A DNA stretch of 64,000 nt from Leptospiraceae bacterium. Its GTDB lineage: Bacteria; Spirochaetota; Leptospiria; Leptospirales; Leptonemataceae. Both the position numbers and the translations under genes were made by a program. Below the pieces are notes generated by a model, which did not search any database, had not been told where the DNA came from, and saw only the letters and a list, made by a program, of their open reading frames with translations. Below are positions 25,281 to 34,554 of the stretch, piece by piece. Positions within the stretch are counted from its first letter, which is position 1, and each line of letters begins with the position of its first letter. The DNA is taken from NCBI GenBank assembly GCA_025059995.1, contig JANXCF010000001.1, positions 419,001 through 483,000 on the forward strand, given 5' to 3'.

Positions 25281-27712
25281 TTGTGAGATTTTATAAAATA
25301 ATAATAAGTGTGTTGTTGATTTTCGTTTACATTGAAAATCAAGTCAGTCAAGAAAGTTTTGATCCCGCTTCAGTGCAATCACCTACATGTAATCCAAAAG
25401 AACTCAAATGTGGGTTTTTACCTGTTCCACAAGAAGTAGAGGAGTCAATTCCCGTAGCAGAAAGTGTTTATATTTCTCATCGGGGATTACCAAAACAAGT
25501 CGATATGTCCAATCAATTACCACCAATCATGCATCAAGGAAGACAAAATAGTTGTATCGGATTTGCTGTGGGGTATTATACAAAATCATTTTATGAATAT
25601 AAAGAAAATCAGTGGCAGTATGATCCTCCTATTACAGGTGGTAGTGGTGAGAAAGTTTTTTCTCCTTCTTTTATTTATAATCAAATCAATGGTGGCAAGG
25701 ATCACGGAGCTTATTTTGTGGATGCTTTAAATTTAGTGATTCAAAAGGGAGTTTCTCCATGGAAATATATGCCCTATGATGAGAAAGATTATCTCTCAAA
25801 ACCATCAGAAATGGCGATCAGAGAAGCAAGAAAGTACAAAGCAAGAAGCTACAGATTGATTCCTTTTGATCAGTTGGAAGCAATTAAATCTGAATTATCA
25901 AGGGGAAATTTGATTATTTTTGGCATTACTGTCGATGATCGTTTTTACAAATTAAAAAATCCAGCTATTTACGATCAACAAGGAGGAAGGAGCTATGGTG
26001 GACATGCGATGGTTTTAGTGGGTTATAATGATGAGTTACGATCACCAAATGGTCATGTGGGAGCCTTCAAGCTTGTAAATTCTTGGGGAAGTTCTTGGGG
26101 AGATAAAGGTTATGGCTGGATTACTTACAAAATGTGGTTGCTTCTTCGACCCCAAGCATATGTCTTGTATGATAGTTATCGGCTACAAAATATTACATCT
26201 CCTGAAGAAGAAGGTCAAATTATAGAAAACCCAAGGATGGTACAAGTTTCTCAAGGTGAGTTTCCCGATAAGATATTACTCAAATGGAAAAGAGTTCCAC
26301 ATGCATTGGCATATGGAATTCTACGCTTGGATCCCAATGCCGATAATTATCGCCAGATTGCTTATGTGGATAAGCCTTATTACGAAGATTATCAGATAGT
26401 GCCGGGAATTGCATATCAATACAGAGTTTATTCTATTTCTGATAATCAGACCTCAGACATAAATCAATCTGAAGTATTAACGGGTTATGCTGATGTAAAA
26501 CAAGAAAAGAAATTATCACTAAAGATTTCAAACGTTCACGTAGAAATCAAATCAAATCAAATTCTGATCAAATGGGATGATTTTCCTAATGCAAGTTCAT
26601 ACCAAATACAGAAGTGGGATGAAAAGAACAAACAATGGCAAAAAGAAACCATAACAACAAAAGCAAATTCTTTTATTGAAAGAAAGTTTCAAAAAAATCA
26701 ACGTTTAATTTATCGAGTTCGAGCCTTAGTCAATCAAAGTTTTACTGAATGGAGTGAACCTATTGAAGTCTCAATTCCTGGGGAATCCTTTCCTCCACAA
26801 GCCCCAAAAATCACACAAGTTTCTAAAGGCACTTACCGTGATAGAATTGAAGTGGAGTGGACACCCATCATCGGAGCAGAGGAGTATGCAGTTTTTCGTT
26901 TTGATTCAAAAGAAAATCAATGGGATGGACCTTACATCACAAAAGAATCAAAGTTTATTGATAAGTCTGATAAAATTCTTACTGGTGAACAGTTTATTTA
27001 CGTTGTCTCAGCCATCAATTCAGCAGGCAATAGTCCTTATTCGAATTATGAAGTAGGATTTACAAATCCAAATATTAACAGAACAGGAGAAGTTCTTCCA
27101 TCACCAAAGAACCTAAAAATCCAAACGAATGGCAAAAGAATACGTATCGAATGGGAACATGTCAATAATGCACAATCTTATTACATCTTTAGGAAATCCA
27201 TAAAAGAAGATGAATACCAATTTTTAAAAGAAATACACCATCCCTCGAATTACTTTGAAGAAGAACTTCTCATACTATCTCCACATGACGAAGAACCACA
27301 AATTTTCTTTTACGTAGTTCGAAGTAAATCAGAATTAGGAAAAGAATCCGATAACTCGGAGCCAGTAGTAGCAATCTGGAATCCTCAACTACCCATCATT
27401 AAACCAAGAAGTATTGGTAATGTAGGGATAAAAAACTTTGTTGGGACATGGAAAGGAAAATCATGGGATGGAAAAGAATCAATCCAAGAATATCAACTCC
27501 AAATTTCTGATCAAGAAAACAAGTTGGTGGTAGAATTAATAACATCAAAAAGTATGAAAGAAGAGCTCTATGAAACTAATTATGTTCCTAATAGTACGAT
27601 AGTGAAATTTCGTGATTTTGATTTAGAGTTCAAGAAAGATTTTGATTTACTCTTCTTTCGAGGGAAAGAAAAATTTCAAAATCAGGTTGTTGTCATGTCA
27701 AAAAGCCAATAG
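25277..27712 (+). CDS. Secreted papain-family (C1A) cysteine protease with fibronectin-type repeats
   Basis: After a signal peptide-like N-terminus (6-20), the 811-residue protein has a C1A peptidase domain with Q87 (oxyanion), C93 in QNSCIGFA, H243 in GGHAMVLVGY and N268 in VNSWGSSWG; the spacings match papain. No long inhibitory propeptide precedes it. Residues about 310-700 form four fibronectin-type-III-like repeats (recurring I-x-W-x-x-V/P...AxxYxIxR...YxYxVxAxN), and the last about 100 residues form a separate beta-rich domain. The repeats probably bind a surface or substrate. The gene is last in a coupled three-gene string and converges on purD. Confidence 0.85.
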   Translation: MIVRFYKIIISVLLIFVYIENQVSQESFDPASVQSPTCNPKELKCGFLPVPQEVEESIPVAESVYISHRGLPKQVDMSNQLPPIMHQGRQNSCIGFAVGYYTKSFYEYKENQWQYDPPITGGSGEKVFSPSFIYNQINGGKDHGAYFVDALNLVIQKGVSPWKYMPYDEKDYLSKPSEMAIREARKYKARSYRLIPFDQLEAIKSELSRGNLIIFGITVDDRFYKLKNPAIYDQQGGRSYGGHAMVLVGYNDELRSPNGHVGAFKLVNSWGSSWGDKGYGWITYKMWLLLRPQAYVLYDSYRLQNITSPEEEGQIIENPRMVQVSQGEFPDKILLKWKRVPHALAYGILRLDPNADNYRQIAYVDKPYYEDYQIVPGIAYQYRVYSISDNQTSDINQSEVLTGYADVKQEKKLSLKISNVHVEIKSNQILIKWDDFPNASSYQIQKWDEKNKQWQKETITTKANSFIERKFQKNQRLIYRVRALVNQSFTEWSEPIEVSIPGESFPPQAPKITQVSKGTYRDRIEVEWTPIIGAEEYAVFRFDSKENQWDGPYITKESKFIDKSDKILTGEQFIYVVSAINSAGNSPYSNYEVGFTNPNINRTGEVLPSPKNLKIQTNGKRIRIEWEHVNNAQSYYIFRKSIKEDEYQFLKEIHHPSNYFEEELLILSPHDEEPQIFFYVVRSKSELGKESDNSEPVVAIWNPQLPIIKPRSIGNVGIKNFVGTWKGKSWDGKESIQEYQLQISDQENKLVVELITSKSMKEELYETNYVPNSTIVKFRDFDLEFKKDFDLLFFRGKEKFQNQVVVMSKSQ

Positions 27713-27719
27713 TTAAGAC

Positions 27720-28991
27720 TTAATATAAAATTCCTATATCTTTACGATAAAAAGTATTAGGAATACGATAATTATCTAAAAAGCTATATATTTTTGTTCT
27801 GACTTCTTCTATGGAGTTACCTGTAGATGTGATGTTGAGAATTCTTCCCCCTGTGTTATAATAAGTTTTGGTGGTTGGGTCATATTCAGTACCGGCATGA
27901 AAAATAAATATGTCCTCAGGAACTGAATCTAAAATCTTGTTCAAAGGGATGTTTTTCGTATAGTTATTTGGATAACCATTGGCGGCGAGGACAACGGTCA
28001 TACTGACTTTATTTTGAAATTTCAATGGTTCTTTTGATAAGGTGCCACTTGCAGTATTCCAACAAAGCTTCAAAAGGTCTTCTTCTAAGACTGGAAGTAA
28101 TGCTTGGATTTCAGGATCACCAAAACGGCAATTGAACTCTACAACCCTAGCAGTGTTATCTTTTATCATCAAGCCCGCATATAATATACCATGATATTTG
28201 ATACCAAGTTCTTGAAATCCTTTTATCACTTTATTGAATATTTCATTTTGTATAAATTCCATCAGATGGTTATCGACATATTCAACGGGAGTAACAGAAC
28301 CCATTCCGCCTGTGTTTGGACCTTGGTTGTTGTCGTGAGCTCTTTTATAATCACGTGCAGCCTGCATTAAAATGGCTTTTTCTCCATCACAAAATCCAAA
28401 GACGGAAGCTTCTTTCCCCTCAAGAAATTCTTCAATTACTACTGGATAAGGACCAAAAATTTTGTGATCAACTATTTGAATAATTTTTTGGATGGCTTCT
28501 TCTTTGTTTTCTGTAACTGTAACACCTTTTCCAGCAGCTAAACCGTCAGCTTTAATAACATAAGGTGGGGATATGTGGTCTAAATATTCAATTGCTTCTT
28601 TGGATTGAGTGAATACTTGATATTTCGTTGATGGTATGCCGAATCGTTCCATAAAAGCACGAGCCCAGGATTTTGAACCTTCAATTTTAGCCCCTTCACG
28701 AGATGGTCCAAAAACTAAACAATACTCTTTTATGGCATCAGCTATACCATCGACTAATGGTTGCTCGGGTCCTACAATAACCAAATCAATCTCGTGCTCC
28801 CGAATCCATCGTATCAGCTTCCGATAATTATCCTCGAATAAGTCACCAACATCTTCTTTTCGCAATCGGTTTTGTTCAGGTATCCCACCATTTCCTGAAT
28901 AAACATATATTTCCTCAAGAAGAGGGGATTGCAGAATTTTCGTATAGATAGCATGTTCTCGACCACCTGACCCAATCAATAAAACATTCAT
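27720..28991 (-). CDS. purD: Phosphoribosylamine-glycine ligase
   Basis: PurD joins 5-phosphoribosylamine and glycine with ATP in the second step of purine synthesis. The 423-residue protein has GSGGREHA at the N-terminus, the ATP-grasp pattern with KADGLAAGKGV and the signature GPNTGGMGSVTP, and E/N ligands in EFNCRFGDPE. The length is normal. The gene is monocistronic, followed by 7 bases and the protease stop on the other strand. Confidence 0.95.
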   Translation of the reverse strand: MNVLLIGSGGREHAIYTKILQSPLLEEIYVYSGNGGIPEQNRLRKEDVGDLFEDNYRKLIRWIREHEIDLVIVGPEQPLVDGIADAIKEYCLVFGPSREGAKIEGSKSWARAFMERFGIPSTKYQVFTQSKEAIEYLDHISPPYVIKADGLAAGKGVTVTENKEEAIQKIIQIVDHKIFGPYPVVIEEFLEGKEASVFGFCDGEKAILMQAARDYKRAHDNNQGPNTGGMGSVTPVEYVDNHLMEFIQNEIFNKVIKGFQELGIKYHGILYAGLMIKDNTARVVEFNCRFGDPEIQALLPVLEEDLLKLCWNTASGTLSKEPLKFQNKVSMTVVLAANGYPNNYTKNIPLNKILDSVPEDIFIFHAGTEYDPTTKTYYNTGGRILNITSTGNSIEEVRTKIYSFLDNYRIPNTFYRKDIGILY

Positions 28992-29690
28992 AAAGTTGAT
29001 TTTGCTCTATACAATCCAAAGTCAAATAATTTGTAAACATTGAAAAGAGGCAAAACCCAAAGAAAAATCAAAAATTTTCTAACAAGGAAGTTAGTTTTTA
29101 GAGACTTACTAAATTGATGAGACATTCGTTGGTATTCAATTTCATGATAGCTATGAGGTTTGGATATACATTAAGCCAATTTTGCTTCAGTATTTGATGG
29201 ATTTAAGTAAGGGTGAGATCATAAGAAATATAAAAGAAAGATTATGAATTGAAAATTTCTTCAACAAAAAAGACTGCTACAACACATTACCAACCAAGAA
29301 TAAAGAACAAAAGATTATATTCTTTAGTTAGAATATAAAAATCTGTGCGAACTCAGTGGCTACTCAATTAGTGACTCATAAGAATATTTACTGAATGAGA
29401 GGTTCAAAGTAGAGGAATAAAAATCGATACTTGGATTGTAATCATTAATAATCAAAATAATCCCTCAAGAAATTTTAAGTTTAAAATTTTCATATCTTAG
29501 TCGCTTTTGGGAATAAAAGTTCTCAGAAAGTAAAATATTTTTTATGAGACGATAGTTAAATAATGAGTAATACAAAAATCGGATATACAAGACAGAATAG
29601 TCGAAATAACGAAAGTGTGAGTTTTTAGTTTTTTAAAATATCAAAAAAGTATCGACTTTTTAAATAAAAATTTGGTGTATTGATTTATCT
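28992..29690. other. Gene-poor intergenic stretch of about 700 bases
   Basis: No complete gene or structured RNA was found. Short open runs occur, for example an unstarted 40-codon plus-strand run near 29115-29240 and others broken by stops near 29250-29320, which may be traces of lost coding sequence, but I recognise no family. An A/T hairpin (AAAAAGT-ATCG-ACTTTTT) lies near 29645-29662, before the next gene. Confidence 0.45.
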
Positions 29691-30776
29691 ATGAACTATA
29701 GAACTGAATTATATAAAAGATTATTCAGCGATCTTTTACCAGAATGGTCAAAGAGGTGTGGATATATCCAAGGTTATATAGGGTGGGAAAGAATTTTCCC
29801 AGAACATATAGTTCCTATACCTGTAGAACTTGCACCTGCATCAAGTTTAGATGGGCTATTTATAGACATTGAACACTCACCAAAATCTATTCAAATATTA
29901 TCATCATATATTCAAACTATCTTACCTGGTGGCATTGCAATCGCGCATTTATCAAAAAAATATTGGAACAAAAAAAAGATCAAAAATACCTTTCACATAG
30001 CTGGATTTGAAATCATTTTTTTGGCACAGTTGTATAGTATAGAACAAGTTTATTATGAAGATGGATATTTTCATATCAAAAGTTTTTTACCAAGAATTTT
30101 TTTATATTTATTTTCTTTTATTCCTGTAGGTTTAAAGTCCAATTATTTTGTTATCGCAAAAAAGAAATTCCATAAGAATCCGACGGGAAACGAAACCAAA
30201 TTAAGCGTTATTTTGATTCTACCATCCGATTTGGATTTGGCACGCCAAAAGTTAATATCTTGGTATAATTACTTATCCTCAAAAAACTTGCATTATTTGG
30301 AGATAATTATCGTCGAAGGTAGCGAATCGGTTTCTTCGAATATTGAATTTTCTGATTTATCAAATACACAAAGACTTAAGATTCATAACCATAATGATTA
30401 TAATTACTCAATTTATACGGGTATTTATAAAAGTTCTGGAAAAATCATTTATGTAGATGCTTCTGAAAACCCAGAAACTCCTCATCTATTCCTTGAGGTT
30501 CTTGATATTTTTTTAAAGAAAAATCAAAATCATAAGCCTTTTGCTATTTATGTATTTTCGAAAAGAGCTAATTTCTTTAAAAGAAAAATGAATCAATTTT
30601 TTGTAAGTTCATTTTCTAAGATGTTTCCGATTAGGATTTATAATCAAAAATCAAAAGAAGTGATTTTAAAGTTTCATCCTTTCGTTTTGAAAAAACAGCC
30701 AGATTTAATAGAAAAAGAAATACTAAAGCACGGAAAACTAATCAAATTGTTTAAAGATTATGATATGAATTATTAG
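29691..30776 (+). CDS. Methyltransferase-like plus family 2 glycosyltransferase-like protein
   Basis: The 361-residue protein looks like two degenerate halves. The N-terminal half (about 1-165) ends like a class I methyltransferase (ILPGGIAIAHLSKK, then AGFEIIFL) but has no visible GxGxG SAM loop. The C-terminal half (about 170-361) follows the GT2 pattern of a Rossmann start (KLSVILILPS), IIIVEGSES, and YKSSGKIIYVDAS in place of a DxD motif. It may be a surface-polysaccharide enzyme or an inactive relic. It stands alone between two long non-coding stretches. Confidence 0.5.
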   Translation: MNYRTELYKRLFSDLLPEWSKRCGYIQGYIGWERIFPEHIVPIPVELAPASSLDGLFIDIEHSPKSIQILSSYIQTILPGGIAIAHLSKKYWNKKKIKNTFHIAGFEIIFLAQLYSIEQVYYEDGYFHIKSFLPRIFLYLFSFIPVGLKSNYFVIAKKKFHKNPTGNETKLSVILILPSDLDLARQKLISWYNYLSSKNLHYLEIIIVEGSESVSSNIEFSDLSNTQRLKIHNHNDYNYSIYTGIYKSSGKIIYVDASENPETPHLFLEVLDIFLKKNQNHKPFAIYVFSKRANFFKRKMNQFFVSSFSKMFPIRIYNQKSKEVILKFHPFVLKKQPDLIEKEILKHGKLIKLFKDYDMNY

Positions 30777-30878
30777 AATGAGTTATTTGAGAAAATACAA
30801 CTTAGACTTAAAACCTAAATTCTGAAACATTTGGACTTTCTTTTCATCGCAATGTTTGATTTGTCTTTATGTTTTCAC

Positions 30879-30905
30879 TTGATTACTTTGATTACCTTGA
30901 TTACT
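30879..30905 (+). repeat. Three tandem 9-base repeats
   Basis: TTGATTACT, TTGATTACC and TTGATTACT follow each other without gap. They lie about 265 bases upstream of the CBS-SpoIIE gene. They could be a multi-site operator or a slippage-prone microsatellite. Confidence 0.7.
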
Positions 30906-30931
30906 AAGTTGGTTTTACGAATTATTATTTT

Positions 30932-30946
30932 TGACAATAATTGTCA
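30932..30946. promoter_or_regulatory. 15-base perfect palindrome, possible operator
   Basis: TGACAAT-A-ATTGTCA is a perfect dyad in the leader of the CBS-SpoIIE phosphatase gene. Its odd length and 7-base arms suit a dimeric helix-turn-helix repressor. It does not fit the FNR or Crp consensus spacing. Confidence 0.42.
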
Positions 30947-31168
30947 CCTATATTGATGATATTCAATGTATTGAGAACCCTCAATCTTTTGTAATCATAT
31001 TCTTAATTGGAATTGAACTATAGTAATAAATCTTGGTGTTCGTGTAAATAACATTTTAACATTTTGCATATTAAAAATTGGATACTCTAAAGTAAGAAAT
31101 TTATTTTATTTAAATAATTTACTTTATTGTAAAAATCTTGAAACAATGTTTTTTATTATATATTTTTT

Positions 31169-32521
31169 ATGGAAACATTCATCAACGAAACTATTAAAAA
31201 CGAAACTGATGGACAGTTTGAAATTGATGAAGTGTTAGTTATTGAAGAACAAAAAGAAGATTTAATTGATCCTTCAGCATTTCTTGAGATAAAAGAAATT
31301 CAATCCCCAATCTTTTCTGCTAATGAAGTTGGGAAGGTTTGTTTAACAATCCCAAAGTTAAAATCATTAACAGGTTATGATTATTCAAGGTTGCCACTTG
31401 AGACAACCAATACAAGTGTGATTTATGAGATTTTTCATCACCATCCTAAGTTGGATTTTCTTCCCATCGTGAATGAAAATGGTTGGATTAAAGGCTATTT
31501 TACAAGAAAATCATTTTTATCATTAATCAGTGAAAATACATTTAATCGGGAATTATTGTTTAGAAAAGATGTTACAATCAAAAATCTTTACAATCAAAAT
31601 GTCATATGTTTGAATGCTTATTCTTCCTTGACAGAAGCTAGCGAAATCTTAATGAGTCGTCCTCCTCAGATACGGTTTGATCCCTTTGTTGTGACGTTAG
31701 ATAGAAAATTTTTTGGTATCTCAACCGTTGATAATGTTCTTCTGGGAATGAATACCTTCATAAAACGTGACTTGGAAGCTGTCAAAGAATCTCAACTTTC
31801 ATTAATGAATTTTTATGAACAACACCACAAAAGGATAGAGAAACAATTAGAATATACAGATTTCTTGCGTCTTTTGTTAGGTCCTGGGGGGGATTACGTT
31901 TATAAATATGAAATCGACGATAATTATTCTTTAGTTGTTCTGATTGATGTATGTGGAAAGGGATTGAAAGCGGCATCAATGATTTTGGTAATCATTTCTA
32001 TTTTGAATAAAATTATACAAGATTTTATCAGGAAAAATAATATAAGTTATCGAAATTTTTATAAAGCCTTGCAAGATTTGAATGATGAAGTAGCAATATC
32101 AACGTCAAAAGAACTTTATGCTACTGGTGTGTTTATCTTAGTTAACAAAAAGAATAAAGTTATGACTGTTTATGATTATGGTCATGGAATGCTTTGGCTT
32201 AAAAGGAATCATAAAGTTTATGCATTGAAATCAGAAACCAAATCGAATGAAGCTGTTTTTCTTGGTTTGTTTGAAAACACAGTCATTGAACCAGTTTCTT
32301 ACAAACTAAAAGAAGGAGATATTGTATTTTCTTGTAGCGATGGGTTAACTGAACAACTGAATGATGAAAAAATTATGTTCATGGAAATTTTGCCTGATGT
32401 TCTTAATAAATTTGGAAAGGACGTCCAAAAAAATAAAAAAATATTATTAAAAAGTTGGTCCGAGTTCCGAAAAAACCGCAAAATTCGAGATGATATTTCT
32501 TTTTTTATTTTCAAAGTTTAA
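31169..32521 (+). CDS. CBS-domain SpoIIE-type PP2C phosphatase
   Basis: The 450-residue cytoplasmic protein has an acidic N-terminus, a pair of CBS-like motifs (about 75-205, with FLPIVNENGWIKGYFTRK), a helical linker and a SpoIIE/RsbU-type phosphatase domain (about 225-450: GGDYVYKYEI, VVLIDVCGKGLKAASM, YGHGMLWL, FSCSDGLTEQ, RDDISFFIF). Such enzymes dephosphorylate anti-sigma antagonists or similar switches, and CBS pairs usually sense adenine nucleotides. Metal-binding aspartates of the phosphatase are present. Its stop overlaps the gltX stop on the other strand by 4 bases. Confidence 0.83.
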   Translation: METFINETIKNETDGQFEIDEVLVIEEQKEDLIDPSAFLEIKEIQSPIFSANEVGKVCLTIPKLKSLTGYDYSRLPLETTNTSVIYEIFHHHPKLDFLPIVNENGWIKGYFTRKSFLSLISENTFNRELLFRKDVTIKNLYNQNVICLNAYSSLTEASEILMSRPPQIRFDPFVVTLDRKFFGISTVDNVLLGMNTFIKRDLEAVKESQLSLMNFYEQHHKRIEKQLEYTDFLRLLLGPGGDYVYKYEIDDNYSLVVLIDVCGKGLKAASMILVIISILNKIIQDFIRKNNISYRNFYKALQDLNDEVAISTSKELYATGVFILVNKKNKVMTVYDYGHGMLWLKRNHKVYALKSETKSNEAVFLGLFENTVIEPVSYKLKEGDIVFSCSDGLTEQLNDEKIMFMEILPDVLNKFGKDVQKNKKILLKSWSEFRKNRKIRDDISFFIFKV

Positions 32522-34116
32522 GTCTTAACTAATTTTTTCAAAGATACAACTCGTTCGAAAATACGTTCTTTTCCTAATAGAGTGAACAAAATCGGGAGTT
32601 CCATTCCATGAGTTTTCCCAGTTGTATAAATTCGTATTGGCATATATAGGAATTTTCCCTTTCTTTGGGTTTGTTCTCCACATTTTTTTATGAGTAGTTT
32701 GTAGTCATCTTCTGATTTTGGCGTAGTTTGATTAAGCAAAGTCAAGAACACCTCAATAAGTTCTGAAGTATTGGGGAATTGCTTTTCTAATTCTTCTAAT
32801 TCTTGGGAGGCTTCTTCTGTAAGTTCCAATTGGTCGCTTAAGAGTTCTTTTATATACAAAACCGCTTCATCTAATGTAACTAAATAATCTTTGATGCGTT
32901 GGAAGATTTGTTTAATTTTTTCTTCGTTTTCTTCGAGCTGAAGTTTCAATTCCTCATTACGAAGTAGAAATTCTTTTGATAGTTCAAAAATTTTGTCAGA
33001 ACTGAAATGGCGAATGTATTTTTGATTCATCCAGTTGAGTTTGGTTTTGGGGTTGATGATTTGCTTAATTTCTTCAAGTGTCATTTCTTGAATAGATTGG
33101 GACGAAAACTCAGAGCTTTCGTCAGTCTCCTCTTTCGTATCTGATTTCTCGGACTTTTCGATGGATTCGATCAAGAAGAAATCAAACATCGCTGGACTTT
33201 TCGAACAACGATAAATATCGAACTTTTTCATGATCTCTCCATCAGGCATGAATTCAACGCCATCCTCAGGATACCACCCCAAAAGTGCCATATAGTTCAC
33301 CATTGCTTCTGGCAAATATCCCAGCTCTTTGAAAAACATTACAGATGTAGCCCCTCTTCGCTTGGATAATTTCTTTTTGTCAGTTCCAACGATTTCAGAA
33401 ATATGAGCATATTTAGGTAATGGAAAACCAAAAGCTTCGTGAATTAAAATTTGTCTTGGAGTATTCGATAAGTGCCCCACACCACGAATCACATGAGTAA
33501 TTTTCATTTCGAAATCATCAATCACTACAGCGTAATTATATGAAGGAAAACCATCTGATTTTACTATGATAAAATCTCCAATTAAACGCGAATCAAACTT
33601 GACTTTCCCTTGAACGATATCTTCTACAACAATTTCTTTTGGGTCTACTTTGAAGCGGATTGCGTAGGGTATTCCTTTTTTGATTTTTTCTTCAATTTCT
33701 GATGCTGACAAATTTCTGCATTTACCATCATACACATGAGGGATCCCTAAGCGTTTTGAACGCTCTTGCTTTGCCTCGAGTTCCTCAGGAGAGCAAAAAC
33801 AGCGATAAGCTAATTGCTTCTCCAATAAGTAATCTGTGTATTTCTTGTAAATGTGCAGTCTCTCTGATTGACGATATGGTCCGTATTTTCCACCTTCCTC
33901 GGGTCCTTCATCGGCTTGAATCCCCAACCACTTCAAAGCATCTAAAATCATTCTTTCGGACTCTTTGGTAGATCGCTCCTGATCTGTATCTTCAATCCTC
34001 AAGATAAAAGAACCACCTCGTGCTTTTGCATATAAATAATTGAAAAGTGCTGTTCTTGCTCCGCCAATATGTAAAAAACCTGTAGGGGATGGGGCAAATC
34101 TCGTTCGAACTTCCAT
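32518..34116 (-). CDS. gltX: Glutamyl-tRNA synthetase with an acidic insertion
   Basis: The class I synthetase has the HIGG motif (16-19) and KLSKR (249-253) with the usual catalytic domain between them. At 532 residues it is longer than most (about 470-500) because a charged, low-complexity segment rich in Ser, Glu and Lys (about 313-359) is inserted between SPAMFD and LNWMNQKYI, at the junction of the catalytic and anticodon-binding parts. Whether it also charges tRNA-Gln cannot be decided; no gatCAB gene is in the window. It is last in the pcm-lipB-lipoprotein-gltX string. Confidence 0.94.
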   Translation of the reverse strand: MEVRTRFAPSPTGFLHIGGARTALFNYLYAKARGGSFILRIEDTDQERSTKESERMILDALKWLGIQADEGPEEGGKYGPYRQSERLHIYKKYTDYLLEKQLAYRCFCSPEELEAKQERSKRLGIPHVYDGKCRNLSASEIEEKIKKGIPYAIRFKVDPKEIVVEDIVQGKVKFDSRLIGDFIIVKSDGFPSYNYAVVIDDFEMKITHVIRGVGHLSNTPRQILIHEAFGFPLPKYAHISEIVGTDKKKLSKRRGATSVMFFKELGYLPEAMVNYMALLGWYPEDGVEFMPDGEIMKKFDIYRCSKSPAMFDFFLIESIEKSEKSDTKEETDESSEFSSQSIQEMTLEEIKQIINPKTKLNWMNQKYIRHFSSDKIFELSKEFLLRNEELKLQLEENEEKIKQIFQRIKDYLVTLDEAVLYIKELLSDQLELTEEASQELEELEKQFPNTSELIEVFLTLLNQTTPKSEDDYKLLIKKCGEQTQRKGKFLYMPIRIYTTGKTHGMELPILFTLLGKERIFERVVSLKKLVKT

Positions 34117-34131
34117 TTGTTGTATTTTACG

Positions 34132-34554
34132 CTACTTGATGGATTTCAACTTATTAAATAAATCAAAATCTGTGACATGGAAAACAACTTCATAATGATC
34201 GGAATTATTGGGAATCTTTTTAAAAAAGACAATCCTTCCTTTTGATTGAATGATATTTCGGATTTTGGCTTTCCCTTGGGCTGTAATGCGAATGGTGATG
34301 AATGGTTCCATCAAGATATATCCCAAGGCAAGAGGCACTGCTTCTCTCTTTGCGATTGCTAATGCTTGAGCGTAGGTTTCACCTCTCACGTAAAAGTATA
34401 CTTGATAAGTTGAGCTTGTGATTAAGCCCGTGCGTTTAAATTCATCTGGCCACTGGAATTTGAAATTAAACTCTGTTTTAACTTTTGTTGTGGTGCAATA
34501 TCCAAGCAAAGTCAGTCCAAATAAGAGCAAAATAATTCTTCCCATCTTTTGCAA
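34132..34554 (-). CDS. Putative lipoprotein
   Basis: The 140-residue protein starts with a signal peptide ending in LLGYC (Cys20), a relaxed lipobox with a bulky residue before the cysteine, as tolerated in spirochaetes. The rest is a compact beta-rich domain with no recognised motif. Its start overlaps the end of lipB by 43 bases, and gltX follows after 15 bases. Confidence 0.68.
   Translation of the reverse strand: MQKMGRIILLLFGLTLLGYCTTTKVKTEFNFKFQWPDEFKRTGLITSSTYQVYFYVRGETYAQALAIAKREAVPLALGYILMEPFITIRITAQGKAKIRNIIQSKGRIVFFKKIPNNSDHYEVVFHVTDFDLFNKLKSIK

Larger units (their letters stand above)
30777..31168. other. 392-base intergenic stretch with repeats
   Basis: No open frame of note is present. 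The stretch holds three tandem copies of a 9-base repeat (30879-30905) and a 15-base palindrome (30932-30946), followed by A/T-rich DNA that includes TTGAAA at 31138-31143 and TATATT at 31159-31164 directly before the next ATG. Confidence 0.5.

Noticed and set aside
28992..29690. Possible transposase relic or tRNA in the 700-base gap
   Set aside because: The open runs match no transposase motif, no terminal inverted repeats are visible, and no T-loop-like GGTTCRAxxC with an acceptor stem was found.
30879..30905. Short tandem repeats considered as a CRISPR remnant
   Set aside because: The repeats are 9 bases long and directly adjacent with no spacers; no cas gene is present.
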